Below are positions 1 to 8,217 of a DNA stretch of 64,000 nucleotides, piece after piece. The stretch is from Scandinavium sp036271055 (GTDB taxonomy: Bacteria > Pseudomonadota > Gammaproteobacteria > Enterobacterales > Enterobacteriaceae), in contig NZ_DATBBJ010000031.1 of assembly GCF_036271055.1 (NCBI RefSeq), positions 1-64,000 of the forward strand, written 5' to 3'. The notes under the pieces are model-generated. The model was not told the DNA's origin and ran no database searches. It was given only the letters and a program-made list of their open reading frames with translations. The first letter of the stretch is position 1. Each line of letters opens with the position of its first letter. Position numbers and translations under genes: made by a program.

Positions 1-129
1 AACGGGAAGAGCGCGAAGCTGATAATCGGGGCAATGATGCGCAAACTGGCGCAGGTGGCGTACGGCGTCCTGAAATCAGGACAGCCGTTCGATGCCACTC
101 TGCATATGGAAAATGCTTGCGTGGCATAA
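1..129 (+). CDS. IS110-family transposase, 3' end only
   Basis: Reading frame 1 is open from the first base to a TAA at 127-129 and gives 42 residues containing MMRKLAQVAYGVLKSGQPFD. This looks like the conserved C-terminal tail of IS110/IS1111-type transposases (DEDD recombinases that move a circular intermediate). The 5' part lies outside the window, so it is unknown whether the element is complete. The right end of the element should lie in 130-290, before yjdN, but no clear terminal repeat was found there; this subgroup often lacks conventional ends. Its position beside the phn locus is notable because the phosphonate transporter genes normally found here are missing. The family call comes from pattern recognition on a short fragment. 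Confidence 0.65.
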   Translation, partial: NGKSAKLIIGAMMRKLAQVAYGVLKSGQPFDATLHMENACVA

Positions 130-301
130 CAGTATCTACAACATCGATTTTTCCCTCGCTAAATCTACAGCCAAAATAATTCAAGCAATCGTTGGCCCAC
201 GCAAGCGCAGCGCCGCCGGGCGATACGCCACCTGCTACCGCCTGGTTACTTTCACACAGCGTAACTACACTTAGCGGGTCATTCTTTCCGAGGTCATGAC
301 C

Positions 302-736
302 ATGCCGTTAAGTCCCTACATCTCATTCTCTGGCAACTGCGCGGAGGCCCATGCTTTCTACAAGCAGGCGTTGAATGCCGAAATCGGTTATCAAATCACC
401 TTCGGCGACATGCCGAAAAACGACCAAAACAGCGAAGAAGGCTGCCCATCCGGAATGCAATTCCCACCTGATGCCATCGCCCATTCCAACGTCCGCATCG
501 CGGGCAGCGAAATCATGATGAGCGACGGGATGACCGACAGCGTCAGCTATTCCGGTTTTACCCTTGTGCTCGACACCCAGGACGTCAACGAAGGAAAACG
601 CTGGTTCGATGCCCTCGCTCAGGGCGGTAAAGTCGAAATGGCGTGGCAGGAAACCTTCTGGGCCCACGGTTTTGGCAAAGTGGCCGATAAATTCGGCGTG
701 CCGTGGATGATCAACGTCGTTAAGCAACAGCAGTAA
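302..736 (+). CDS. yjdN: YjdN (formerly PhnB), VOC-fold protein
   Basis: The product is 144 residues, matching enterobacterial YjdN/PhnB (about 147 aa). It begins MPLSPYISFSGNCAEAHAFY and ends in a PWMINVVKQQQ tail, the pattern of the PhnB-like subgroup of the vicinal-oxygen-chelate (glyoxalase/bleomycin resistance) fold. The ATG at 302 is preferred over the in-frame ATG at 296 because the GAGG at 290-293 sits about eight bases before it. In E. coli the gene lies next to the phosphonate operon but is not needed for phosphonate use, and its substrate is unknown. Here it is separated from phnF by about 165 bp that carry the phn promoter, so it is probably a separate transcription unit. Confidence 0.85.
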   Translation: MPLSPYISFSGNCAEAHAFYKQALNAEIGYQITFGDMPKNDQNSEEGCPSGMQFPPDAIAHSNVRIAGSEIMMSDGMTDSVSYSGFTLVLDTQDVNEGKRWFDALAQGGKVEMAWQETFWAHGFGKVADKFGVPWMINVVKQQQ

Positions 737-796
737 CTTCCTTTCAGGGCGAGGCCTCTCGCCCTGTCACACACCTCACCTCAACTCTTCATCGTT

Positions 797-838
797 CAGT
801 CACCGTGCCTTAACCGCGCTGTCATATTGCGGGGTCAC
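797..838 (+). promoter_or_regulatory. Tandem Pho-box-like sites before phnF
   Basis: Four heptamers occur at 11-base spacing: cagtcac (797-803), ccttaac (808-814), ctgtcat (819-825) and a weak cggggtc (830-836). PhoB binds direct CTGTCAY-like repeats spaced by four bases, so the 11-base period and the good 819-825 heptamer fit a phosphate-starvation promoter. In E. coli the Pho promoter precedes phnC; here it would sit about 65 bp before phnF. No convincing -10 box was identified. Confidence 0.5.
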
Positions 839-902
839 GATGTCGCCAGTTTCGTCTCACTTTCCCCTCACCGGGCGATACCGACGTTGAAGAGGTCTCA
901 TT

Positions 903-1631
903 ATGCTGCACTTGTCCAGACATCCGACCAGTTACCCGACGCGCTACGAGGAAATCGCCGCGAAGCTCGAGCAGGAGCTGCGCAGTCAGTATCGCTGCGG
1001 CGACTACCTTCCCGCTGAACATCAGTTAGCTGCCCGATTTGAGGTCAACCGTCACACGCTGCGCCGTGCCATCGATCAGCTGGTCGAGAAAGGCTGGGTG
1101 CAACGCCGTCAGGGCGTGGGCGTGCTGGTGTTGATGCGCCCGTTCGACTACCCGCTCAACGCGCAAGCCCGGTTTAGCCAGAATCTGCTCGATCAGGGCA
1201 GTCACCCGACCAGCGAAAAACTGCTGTCAGTGCTGCGTCCGGCCTCCGGCCACGTGGCTGACGCGCTGGGCGTGCAGGAAGGCGACAACGTCATTCACCT
1301 TCGCACCCTGCGCCGCGTCAACGGCGTCGCGCTGTGCATTATCGATCACTACTTTGCCGACATGCGTTTCTGGCCCGCGCTGCAACGCTTTCACAGCGGC
1401 TCACTGCACGATTTCCTGCGTGAAGAACTGGATTTGAGCCTGACTCGCACCCAAACGCGGATCAGCGCCCGCCGCGCCCAGGCCAAAGAAAGCAAAGTGC
1501 TGGAAATCCCGAATATGGCGCCGCTGCTGTGCGTGCGCACCCTGAACCATCGTGAAGGCGAGGCCAATGCGGCGGAATACTCCGTCAGCCTGACCCGCGC
1601 CGACATGATCGAATTCACCATGGAGCACTGA
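903..1631 (+). CDS. phnF: PhnF, GntR/HutC-family regulator of phosphonate genes
   Basis: The 242-residue product matches PhnF of E. coli (241 aa). The N-terminal 75 or so residues form a GntR winged helix (YPTRYEEIAAKLEQELRSQY, then LAARFEVNRHTLRRAIDQL), and the rest is a UTRA ligand-binding domain of the HutC subfamily. The stop TGA (1629-1631) is followed directly by the phnG ATG. PhnF is assumed to repress phosphonate genes in the absence of ligand; its effector in enterobacteria is not established. Here it is the first gene of the C-P lyase operon because phnCDE are absent from this locus, which puts the regulator directly under the Pho-type promoter. Confidence 0.93.
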   Translation: MLHLSRHPTSYPTRYEEIAAKLEQELRSQYRCGDYLPAEHQLAARFEVNRHTLRRAIDQLVEKGWVQRRQGVGVLVLMRPFDYPLNAQARFSQNLLDQGSHPTSEKLLSVLRPASGHVADALGVQEGDNVIHLRTLRRVNGVALCIIDHYFADMRFWPALQRFHSGSLHDFLREELDLSLTRTQTRISARRAQAKESKVLEIPNMAPLLCVRTLNHREGEANAAEYSVSLTRADMIEFTMEH

Positions 1632-2084
1632 ATGCCTTTCGATACCGCAACCCGCCAGCGCTGGATGTCGGCGCTGGCCCACAGCGAGCCAGAACAACTC
1701 GCCGCCCGTATGCAGGCTCTGAAGCTTTCGCCGGAATACGAAATCCTCCGCGCGCCGGAAAGCGGCCTGGTGCAAATCCAGGCACGGATGGGCGCGACGG
1801 GTTCGCGCTTCTTTGCCGGTGACGCCACGTTAACCCGCGCCACCGTACGTCTGAATGACGGTACTCTTGGCTACAGTTGGGTGCTGGGCCGCGATAAAGC
1901 CCACGCCGAACGCTGCGCAGCGCTGGATGCATTGTTACAAACCCACAGCTATTTCCAGGCGCTGATGGAAACCCTGATTGCCCCGCTGGAAGCGGAGCGC
2001 GAAGCGAAAATCGCCGCCCGCCACGCTGAAGTGAACGCCAGCCGGGTCGACTTCTTTACTTTAGTGCGTGGAGACAACGCATGA
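1632..2084 (+). CDS. phnG: PhnG, C-P lyase core complex subunit
   Basis: A 150-residue protein of the PhnG family (E. coli 150 aa). PhnG, PhnH, PhnI and PhnJ form the C-P lyase core complex; with PhnI, PhnG and PhnH take part in displacing adenine from ATP by methylphosphonate, giving ribosyl 1-phosphonate 5-triphosphate. The start abuts the phnF stop and the stop overlaps the phnH start in an ATGA (2081-2084), so translation is probably coupled. The family identity rests on position, length and sequence character (MPFDTATRQRWMSALAHSEP and a Glu/Arg-rich C-terminal helix). Confidence 0.93.
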   Translation: MPFDTATRQRWMSALAHSEPEQLAARMQALKLSPEYEILRAPESGLVQIQARMGATGSRFFAGDATLTRATVRLNDGTLGYSWVLGRDKAHAERCAALDALLQTHSYFQALMETLIAPLEAEREAKIAARHAEVNASRVDFFTLVRGDNA

Positions 2085-2665
2085 CCCTACAAACTGCTTT
2101 TCCTCTTCCGGTGCAGGATGCCCAACACAGTTTCCGCCGCTTGCTGAAAGCCATGAGCGAGCCGGGCGTGATTGTGTCACTGCATCAGCATAAACACGGC
2201 TGGCAGCCGCTCTCCCCGGCCACCACCAGCGTGCTGCTGACGCTGGCGGATAACGACACCCCGGTGTGGCTGTCGGCCTCGGTCGATAACGATATCGCAC
2301 GTCAGAACCTGCGTTTTCACACTAACGCCCCCCTCGTCGATCAGCCACATCAGGCACTGTTTGCCGTGACCGATGCGTCGATCAGCAGCGAACAACTCAA
2401 CGCATTGTCAGCGGGTAGCGCCATCGCGCCAGAAACCAGCGCCACGCTGATTGTTCAGCTCAGCAGCCTGAGCGGCGGCCGAATGCTGCGTCTGACTGGC
2501 GCAGGCATCAATGAAGAGCGGATGATCGCCCCGCAACTGCCGGAGTGCATCATTCACGAACTGACCGAGCGCCCGCACCCGTTCCCGCTCGGCGTGGATC
2601 TCATTCTGACCTGCGGCGACCGCCTGCTGGCTATCCCTCGCACCACTCATGTGGAGGTGTGCTGA
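2081..2665 (+). CDS. phnH: PhnH, C-P lyase core complex subunit
   Basis: The 194-residue product equals the length of E. coli PhnH. It begins MTLQTAFPLPVQDAQHSFRR and ends HPFPLGVDLILTCGDRLLAI plus a short tail, typical of this family with its pyridoxal-transferase-like fold lacking the cofactor. PhnH sits at the centre of the PhnGHIJ hexa/octameric core. It overlaps phnG by four bases and its TGA (2663-2665) overlaps the phnI ATG by one base, as in a compact operon. Confidence 0.94.
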   Translation: MTLQTAFPLPVQDAQHSFRRLLKAMSEPGVIVSLHQHKHGWQPLSPATTSVLLTLADNDTPVWLSASVDNDIARQNLRFHTNAPLVDQPHQALFAVTDASISSEQLNALSAGSAIAPETSATLIVQLSSLSGGRMLRLTGAGINEERMIAPQLPECIIHELTERPHPFPLGVDLILTCGDRLLAIPRTTHVEVC

Positions 2666-3729
2666 TGTACGTTGCCGTCAAAGGGGGCGAAAAGGCCATC
2701 GCTGCCGCGCACGCCCTTCAGGAACAAAAACGCCGTGGTGACGCAGAGCTTCCCGAGCTGAGCGTCGCGCAAATCGAGCAACAGCTAAATCTGGCAGTAG
2801 ACCGGGTGATGACCGAAGGCGGCATCGCCGACCGCGAACTGGCGGCGTTAGCACTGAAACAAGCCAGCGGCGATAACGTTGAAGCCATCTTCCTGCTGCG
2901 CGCCTACCGCACCACCCTGCCGCGTCTGGCGGTGAGTGAGCCGATTAACACCGCCGACATGCGTTTAGAGCGCCGAATTTCGGCGGTGTACAAAGACGTT
3001 CCCGGCGGTCAACTGCTCGGCCCGACGTACGATTACACCCATCGCCTGCTGGATTTCACGCTGCTCGCCAACGGCGAAGCGCCGCGCGTGACCTCCAGCG
3101 ATGAACAGCCTGCCGCGTCGCCGCACGTGTTCAGCCTGTTGACGCGCCAGGGACTGGCGAAAGTGGAAGAAGACGCGGGCGAAACGCCAGATGACATCAC
3201 CCGCACCCCGCCGGTTTATCCCTGTTCTCGTGCCTCGCGCCTGCAACAGCTGATGCGCGGCGACGAAGGTTATTTGCTGGCGATGGCCTACTCCACGCAG
3301 CGCGGCTATGGGCGTAATCATCCGTTTGCCGGAGAAATTCGCAGCGGCACGGTAGATGTGGAAATCGTGCCGGAAGAGCTGGGATTTGCGGTGAACGTCG
3401 GCGAATTGCTGATGACGGAATGCGAAATGGTGAACGGTTTTGTCGCCACGGAAGATAAGTCCCCGCACTTCACTCGCGGCTACGGCCTGGTGTTTGGCCT
3501 CAGCGAACGTAAAGCGATGGCGATGGCGCTGATGGACCGCGCCCTGCAAGCGCCCGACTACGACGAACACATCGCAGGCCCCGCGCAGGACGAAGAGTTC
3601 GTGCTGGCCCACGCCGATAACGTGGAAGCCGCCGGGTTCGTTTCGCACCTCAAACTGCCTCATTACGTCGATTTCCAGGCCGAACTGGAACTGCTCAAAC
3701 GCCTGCAACAGGAGCGCACCCGTGGCTAA
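2665..3729 (+). CDS. phnI: PhnI, C-P lyase core subunit (ribosyl transfer)
   Basis: The 354-residue protein has exactly the E. coli length when started at the ATG at 2665 (MYVAVKGGEKAIAAAHAL); the frame is open upstream, but that part overlaps phnH and is not family-like. PhnI is the nucleosidase-like catalytic subunit that, with PhnG, PhnH and PhnL, attaches the phosphonate to C1 of ATP-derived ribose with loss of adenine. The start overlaps the phnH stop by one base and the end overlaps phnJ by eight bases. Confidence 0.95.
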   Translation: MYVAVKGGEKAIAAAHALQEQKRRGDAELPELSVAQIEQQLNLAVDRVMTEGGIADRELAALALKQASGDNVEAIFLLRAYRTTLPRLAVSEPINTADMRLERRISAVYKDVPGGQLLGPTYDYTHRLLDFTLLANGEAPRVTSSDEQPAASPHVFSLLTRQGLAKVEEDAGETPDDITRTPPVYPCSRASRLQQLMRGDEGYLLAMAYSTQRGYGRNHPFAGEIRSGTVDVEIVPEELGFAVNVGELLMTECEMVNGFVATEDKSPHFTRGYGLVFGLSERKAMAMALMDRALQAPDYDEHIAGPAQDEEFVLAHADNVEAAGFVSHLKLPHYVDFQAELELLKRLQQERTRG

Positions 3730-4567
3730 TCTCAGCGGCTATAACTTCGCTTATCTCGACGAACAGACCAAACGCATGATCCGCCGCGCCATTCTGAAAG
3801 CCGTCGCCATTCCGGGCTATCAGGTGCCGTTCGGCGGGCGTGAAATGCCAATGCCTTACGGCTGGGGCACGGGCGGCATTCAACTGACCGCCAGCGTGAT
3901 CGGCGAAGCCGACGTGTTGAAAGTGATCGACCAGGGCGCAGATGACACCACCAACGCCGTGTCGATCCGCAACTTCTTCAAACGCGTGACCGGGGTCAAC
4001 ACCACCGAACGCACCGAAGACGCGACGCTTATCCAGACCCGTCACCGGATCCCCGAAACGCCGTTGACCGAAGATCAGATCCTGATCTTCCAGGTGCCGA
4101 TCCCGGAGCCGCTGCGTTTTATCGAACCGCGCGAAACCGAAACCCGCACCATGCACGCGCTGGAAGAGTACGGCGTGATGCAGGTGAAACTGTATGAAGA
4201 TATCGCTCGTTTCGGCCATATCGCCACGACGTACGCCTATCCGGTGAAAGTGAACGATCGCTATGTGATGGACCCGTCGCCCATCCCGAAATTCGATAAC
4301 CCGAAAATGGATCGCATGCCTGCACTGCAACTGTTCGGCGCAGGACGCGAAAAACGCATCTACGCCGTGCCGCCGTACACCCGCGTGGAAAGCCTCGATT
4401 TCGACGATCACCCGTTCACCGTGCAGGCGTGGGAAGAACCCTGCGCCATTTGCGGGTCGCGCCACAGCTATCTCGACGAAGTGGTGCTCGATGACACCGG
4501 CAAACGGATGTTTGTCTGCTCCGATACCGATTTCTGCCGCCAACAGAGCGAGGCGTTAAGTCAATGA
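3722..4567 (+). CDS. phnJ: PhnJ, radical-SAM C-P lyase
   Basis: A 281-residue protein, the E. coli length. The unusual C-terminal cysteine set is intact at Cys241, Cys244 (CAIC), Cys266 and Cys272; in E. coli three of these hold the 4Fe-4S cluster and Cys272 is needed for the thiyl-radical step. The enzyme cleaves the C-P bond of 5-phosphoribosyl 1-phosphonate, releasing the alkane and giving 5-phosphoribosyl 1,2-cyclic phosphate. The ATG at 3722 overlaps the end of phnI and the stop overlaps the phnK start by four bases. All residues needed for catalysis appear present, so the pathway should be functional. Confidence 0.97.
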   Translation: MANLSGYNFAYLDEQTKRMIRRAILKAVAIPGYQVPFGGREMPMPYGWGTGGIQLTASVIGEADVLKVIDQGADDTTNAVSIRNFFKRVTGVNTTERTEDATLIQTRHRIPETPLTEDQILIFQVPIPEPLRFIEPRETETRTMHALEEYGVMQVKLYEDIARFGHIATTYAYPVKVNDRYVMDPSPIPKFDNPKMDRMPALQLFGAGREKRIYAVPPYTRVESLDFDDHPFTVQAWEEPCAICGSRHSYLDEVVLDDTGKRMFVCSDTDFCRQQSEALSQ

Positions 4568-5322
4568 ATCAGCCGTTACTTTCGGTCAATAACCTGACCC
4601 ATCTCTATGCGCCGGGCAAAGGCTTTACCGACGTCTCTTTTGAGCTGTGGCCTGGCGAAGTGCTGGGTATCGTCGGCGAATCTGGCTCCGGTAAAACCAC
4701 GCTGCTGAAAGCGATTTCCGCGCGTCTCGCGCCGCAGCAGGGCGAAGTGATTTACGAAAACCAGTCGCTGTATGGCATGTCGGAAGGCGAACGCCGCCGC
4801 CTGTTACGCACCGAATGGGGCGTGGTGCATCAACACCCGATGGACGGCCTGCGTCGTCAGGTATCGGCGGGCGGCAACATCGGCGAACGCCTGATGGCAA
4901 CTGGCGCGCGTCATTACGGCAACATCCGCGAAACCGCACAACAGTGGCTGGAAGCGGTAGAAATTCTCCCGTCGCGCATTGATGAACTGCCGACCACGTT
5001 TTCCGGCGGTATGCAGCAACGTCTGCAAATCGCCCGCAACCTGGTGACCCATCCGAAGCTGGTGTTTATGGACGAGCCGACCGGCGGGCTGGACGTTTCC
5101 GTGCAGGCGCGTTTGCTCGACCTGCTGCGCGGTCTGGTGGTGGAACTGGATCTGGCGGTGGTGATTGTCACCCATGATTTGGGCGTCGCGCGCCTGCTCG
5201 CCGACCGTCTGATGGTGATGAAAGAGGGTCAGGTGGTGGAAAGTGGTTTAACCGACCGCGTGCTCGACGACCCACACCATCCTTACACCCAACTGCTGGT
5301 TTCGTCCGTATTGCAGAATTAA
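4564..5322 (+). CDS. phnK: PhnK, ABC-type ATPase of the C-P lyase complex
   Basis: A 252-residue ABC ATPase. Walker A is GESGSGKTT (residues 38-46), the signature is FSGGMQQRLQIARNL, Walker B is LVFMDEP and the switch histidine lies in IVTHDLG. In E. coli PhnK docks on PhnJ in the core complex and, despite its transporter-like fold, is not associated with a permease. It overlaps phnJ by four bases and is followed after ten bases by a second ATPase, phnL. Confidence 0.95.
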   Translation: MNQPLLSVNNLTHLYAPGKGFTDVSFELWPGEVLGIVGESGSGKTTLLKAISARLAPQQGEVIYENQSLYGMSEGERRRLLRTEWGVVHQHPMDGLRRQVSAGGNIGERLMATGARHYGNIRETAQQWLEAVEILPSRIDELPTTFSGGMQQRLQIARNLVTHPKLVFMDEPTGGLDVSVQARLLDLLRGLVVELDLAVVIVTHDLGVARLLADRLMVMKEGQVVESGLTDRVLDDPHHPYTQLLVSSVLQN

Positions 5323-5332
5323 GGATCTGACT

Positions 5333-6013
5333 ATGATTCGCGTTGAAAACCTGAGTAAAACTTTCGTCCTGCATCATCAAAACGGCATCAATTTGCCGGT
5401 GTTGTACAAAGCCGAATTGACGGTCAACGCCGGGGAGTGCGTGGTATTACACGGTCATTCCGGCAGCGGAAAATCAACGCTGCTGCGTTCGCTGTACGCC
5501 AACTATCTGCCCGATGAAGGCCACATCCACATCAAACATGGCGATGAATGGATCGATTTAGTCACCGCTCCGGCGCGTAAAGTGCTGGAAGTTCGCAAAG
5601 GCACCATCGGCTGGGTCAGCCAGTTTCTGCGCGTGATCCCGCGTATTTCTGCACTCGACGTGGTAATGCAACCGCTGCTGGATCTTGGTGTGCCGTATGA
5701 CCAATGCCGCGCCAAGGCCGCCAGCCTGCTCACACGCCTCAACGTGCCGGAACGCCTATGGCACCTCGCACCGTCGACGTTTTCCGGCGGCGAACAGCAG
5801 CGCGTCAACATCGCCCGTGGCTTTATCGTCGATTACCCGATCCTGCTGCTGGATGAACCCACCGCCTCGCTGGATACCAAAAACAGCGCCGCAGTCGTTG
5901 AGCTCATCGACGAAGCCAAAGCGCGTGGCGCGGCCATCGTCGGCATTTTCCATGATGAAACGGTGCGCAATCGCGTCGCCGACCGCCTACACCCGATGGG
6001 AGCCGCAGCATGA
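5333..6013 (+). CDS. phnL: PhnL, ABC-type ATPase of the C-P lyase complex
   Basis: A 226-residue ABC ATPase with Walker A GHSGSGKST (41-49), signature FSGGEQQRVNIARGF and Walker B ILLLDEPTASLD. PhnL is needed in vitro with PhnG, PhnH and PhnI for phosphonate ribosyl triphosphate synthesis, and structures show it binding on top of a PhnK dimer. RBS-like AAGGA at 5322-5326 precedes the ATG at 5333. The end overlaps phnM in an ATGA. Confidence 0.94.
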   Translation: MIRVENLSKTFVLHHQNGINLPVLYKAELTVNAGECVVLHGHSGSGKSTLLRSLYANYLPDEGHIHIKHGDEWIDLVTAPARKVLEVRKGTIGWVSQFLRVIPRISALDVVMQPLLDLGVPYDQCRAKAASLLTRLNVPERLWHLAPSTFSGGEQQRVNIARGFIVDYPILLLDEPTASLDTKNSAAVVELIDEAKARGAAIVGIFHDETVRNRVADRLHPMGAAA

Positions 6014-7146
6014 TTATCAACAACGTGAAATTAGTGCTGGAAGATGAAGTGGTGCACGGCTCGGTCGACGTACAGGACGGCGTGATCCGCACCTTTGCGG
6101 AAACCCAAAGCCAGAACCCGCAGGCGATGGACGGCGAAGGCGGCTGGCTGCTGCCGGGGTTGATTGAGCTGCATACCGATAATCTGGATAAATTCTTCAC
6201 CCCACGCCCGAAAGTGGACTGGCCCGCGCATTCTGCGATGAGCAGCCACGACGCGCTGATGGTGGCGAGCGGTATCACCACAGTGCTGGATGCGGTGGCG
6301 ATTGGCGACGTGCGCGACGGCGGCGACCGTCTGGAAAACTTAGAGAAGATGATCAACGCCATTGAGGACACGGAAAAGCGCGGCCTCAACCGTGCCGAGC
6401 ACCGTCTGCATCTGCGCTGCGAACTGCCGCATTTCACTACACTGCCGTTGTTCGAGAAATTGGTCGACCGCGAACTGGTGTCACTGGTGTCGCTGATGGA
6501 TCACTCGCCGGGCCAGCGTCAGTACGCCGACCGCTCGAAGTATCGTGATTACTATCAGGGCAAATACCATCTCACCAACGAGCAGATGGACAAATTTGAA
6601 GAAGAACAGCTGGCACTGGCTGCCGAGTGGTCACAGCCGAACAGAATGGCGATTTCGCAGGCCTGCCGCTCGCGCAATATCGCGCTGGCAAGTCACGACG
6701 ATGCGACTCACGAACATGTTGTTGAATCTTTCGAAATTGGCAGCGTGATCGCCGAATTTCCAACCACGTTCGAAGCAGCAGAATCTTCACGCAAACATGG
6801 CATGAACGTGCTGATGGGCGCGCCAAACATCGTGCGCGGCGGGTCGCATTCTGGCAACGTGGCGGCGCACGCGCTGGCATCGCTCGGGCAACTGGATATT
6901 CTCTCGTCGGATTACTATCCCGCGAGCTTGCTCGACGCGGCGTTCCGTATCGCCGATGACGAACGCAATGCCTTCACCCTGCCGCAAGCGGTCCATCTTG
7001 TGACGCGCAACCCGGCGCGGGCGCTGAATTTGTCTGACCGTGGTGTGATTGCCGAAGGCAAACGCGCCGATCTGGTATTGGTTCACCGCAAAGGCGAACA
7101 CGTGCATATCGACCATGTATGGCGTCAGGGCAAGAGGGTCTTCTGA
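6010..7146 (+). CDS. phnM: PhnM, ribosyl 1-phosphonate 5-triphosphate pyrophosphohydrolase
   Basis: The 378-residue amidohydrolase-superfamily protein removes pyrophosphate from ribosyl 1-phosphonate 5-triphosphate to make the PhnJ substrate. Sequence marks include the metal-binding LIELHTDNL near residue 56, an internal ASHDDATHEHV, and a C-terminal RKGEHVHIDHVWRQGKRVF tail. It overlaps phnL by four bases, and its TGA shares a base with the phnN ATG. Confidence 0.95.
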   Translation: MIINNVKLVLEDEVVHGSVDVQDGVIRTFAETQSQNPQAMDGEGGWLLPGLIELHTDNLDKFFTPRPKVDWPAHSAMSSHDALMVASGITTVLDAVAIGDVRDGGDRLENLEKMINAIEDTEKRGLNRAEHRLHLRCELPHFTTLPLFEKLVDRELVSLVSLMDHSPGQRQYADRSKYRDYYQGKYHLTNEQMDKFEEEQLALAAEWSQPNRMAISQACRSRNIALASHDDATHEHVVESFEIGSVIAEFPTTFEAAESSRKHGMNVLMGAPNIVRGGSHSGNVAAHALASLGQLDILSSDYYPASLLDAAFRIADDERNAFTLPQAVHLVTRNPARALNLSDRGVIAEGKRADLVLVHRKGEHVHIDHVWRQGKRVF

Positions 7147-7712
7147 TGACGGGACGGCTTATCTGGTTAGTCGGCCCATCCGGGTCCGGGAAGGACAGCC
7201 TGCTGGCAGCGTTACGCCAGCGGGAACATTCACACATGTTGGTCGCTCATCGCTATATCACTCGCCCTTCAACGGCGGGCAGCGAGAACCATATCGCATT
7301 GAGCGAACACGAATTTTTCACCCGCGCTGAACGTCAGCTTTTCGCCTTGAGCTGGCATGCCAACGCACTGTATTACGGCGTCGGCATTGAAATCGACGTG
7401 TGGCTACACGCCGGGTTTGACGTAGTGGTGAACGGTTCCCGCGCCCATCTGGCGCAGGCCAAAGCGCGCTATGCCGACGCGCTGCTGCCCGTCTGTTTGC
7501 AGGTGTCACCCGATATTTTACGCAGCCGACTGGAACAGCGTGGGCGTGAGACAGAAAAGGAAATTGCCCAGCGCCTGGAACGCGCCGCTCGCTACACGCT
7601 CAGCGACTGTTTAACGCTGAACAACGACGGCAGTCTGCTACAGTCTGTGGAAACGTTTATGCGCCTGACTCGCGCCCACAGTAATCCGAAAGAGGATCAG
7701 CATGCCTTGTGA
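7146..7712 (+). CDS. phnN: PhnN, ribose 1,5-bisphosphate phosphokinase
   Basis: Starting at the ATG at 7146, which overlaps the phnM stop, the protein has 188 residues (E. coli 185). A P-loop GPSGSGKD lies at residues 10-17, directly after the first strand. The enzyme phosphorylates ribose 1,5-bisphosphate to PRPP, so that ribose from the C-P lyase pathway rejoins nucleotide metabolism. The frame is open for nine codons upstream, inside phnM, but the family begins MTGRLIWLVG. The end overlaps phnO by 11 bases. Confidence 0.93.
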   Translation: MTGRLIWLVGPSGSGKDSLLAALRQREHSHMLVAHRYITRPSTAGSENHIALSEHEFFTRAERQLFALSWHANALYYGVGIEIDVWLHAGFDVVVNGSRAHLAQAKARYADALLPVCLQVSPDILRSRLEQRGRETEKEIAQRLERAARYTLSDCLTLNNDGSLLQSVETFMRLTRAHSNPKEDQHAL

Positions 7713-8133
7713 ACTTCGCCCCGCCACGCTGGCTGATACCGACGCGGTGTATGGCCTGATTTGTGAACTGAAACAAAAAGAGTATGACCGGGACACCTTC
7801 GCGGCGGGCTTTGCCGCCAATCTCAGCAACCCGAGCCAGCGCTATCAGCTGGCGCTGGTGAATGGCGACATCGTCGGTCTGATAGGAATACAGATGATGT
7901 TCCCATTGAATCTCAACTGTTGGATTGGCGAGATTCAGGAACTGGTTATTTTGCCACAAATGCGTGGCCTGAATGTGGGGCAACGACTGCTGGCGTGGGC
8001 AGAAGAGGAAGCCCGCCAAAACGGCGCGAGCCTGATGGAGCTTTCCAGCGGTAAAGTTCGCACAGACGCGCACCGTTTTTATCTGCGAGAAGGGTATCAG
8101 CAGAGCCATTTCCGTTTTAAGAAAATGTTGTAA
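7702..8133 (+). CDS. phnO: PhnO, aminoalkylphosphonate N-acetyltransferase
   Basis: A 143-residue GNAT acetyltransferase (E. coli PhnO 144 aa). The acetyl-CoA-binding motif A region is visible as LVILPQMRGLNVGQRLLAWA, followed by FYLREGYQQSHFRF at the C-terminus. PhnO acetylates 1-aminoalkylphosphonates and 2-aminoethylphosphonate, which in E. coli is needed for growth on aminomethylphosphonate. GAGGA at 7691-7695 serves as ribosome-binding site. Confidence 0.93.
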   Translation: MPCELRPATLADTDAVYGLICELKQKEYDRDTFAAGFAANLSNPSQRYQLALVNGDIVGLIGIQMMFPLNLNCWIGEIQELVILPQMRGLNVGQRLLAWAEEEARQNGASLMELSSGKVRTDAHRFYLREGYQQSHFRFKKML

Positions 8134-8139
8134 GCCGTT

Positions 8140-8172
8140 GCCGGGTGGCGGCTTCGCCTGACCCGGCCTACA
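8140..8172. repeat. REP-type palindrome between phnO and phnP
   Basis: The intergenic stretch reads gccgggtggcggcttcgcct followed by gacccggcctacaaa. The inverted GCCGGGT...ACCCGGC arms and the flanking CTACAA are typical of REP/BIME units of enterobacteria. It may protect the upstream mRNA or lower phnP expression relative to phnO. Confidence 0.6.
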
Positions 8173-8217
8173 AAACCGTAACCTACGCTGACCCGGCATT
8201 TTTTGGCGAGGAAAAAC

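Noticed and set aside
2965..3708. 247-codon frame opposite phnI
   Set aside because: Same codon-bias effect; no ribosome-binding site or known fold.
3695..4543. Long open frame of 282 codons opposite phnJ
   Set aside because: It is antisense to a fully conserved catalytic gene, His/Phe-rich and without family pattern; it is a codon-bias shadow.
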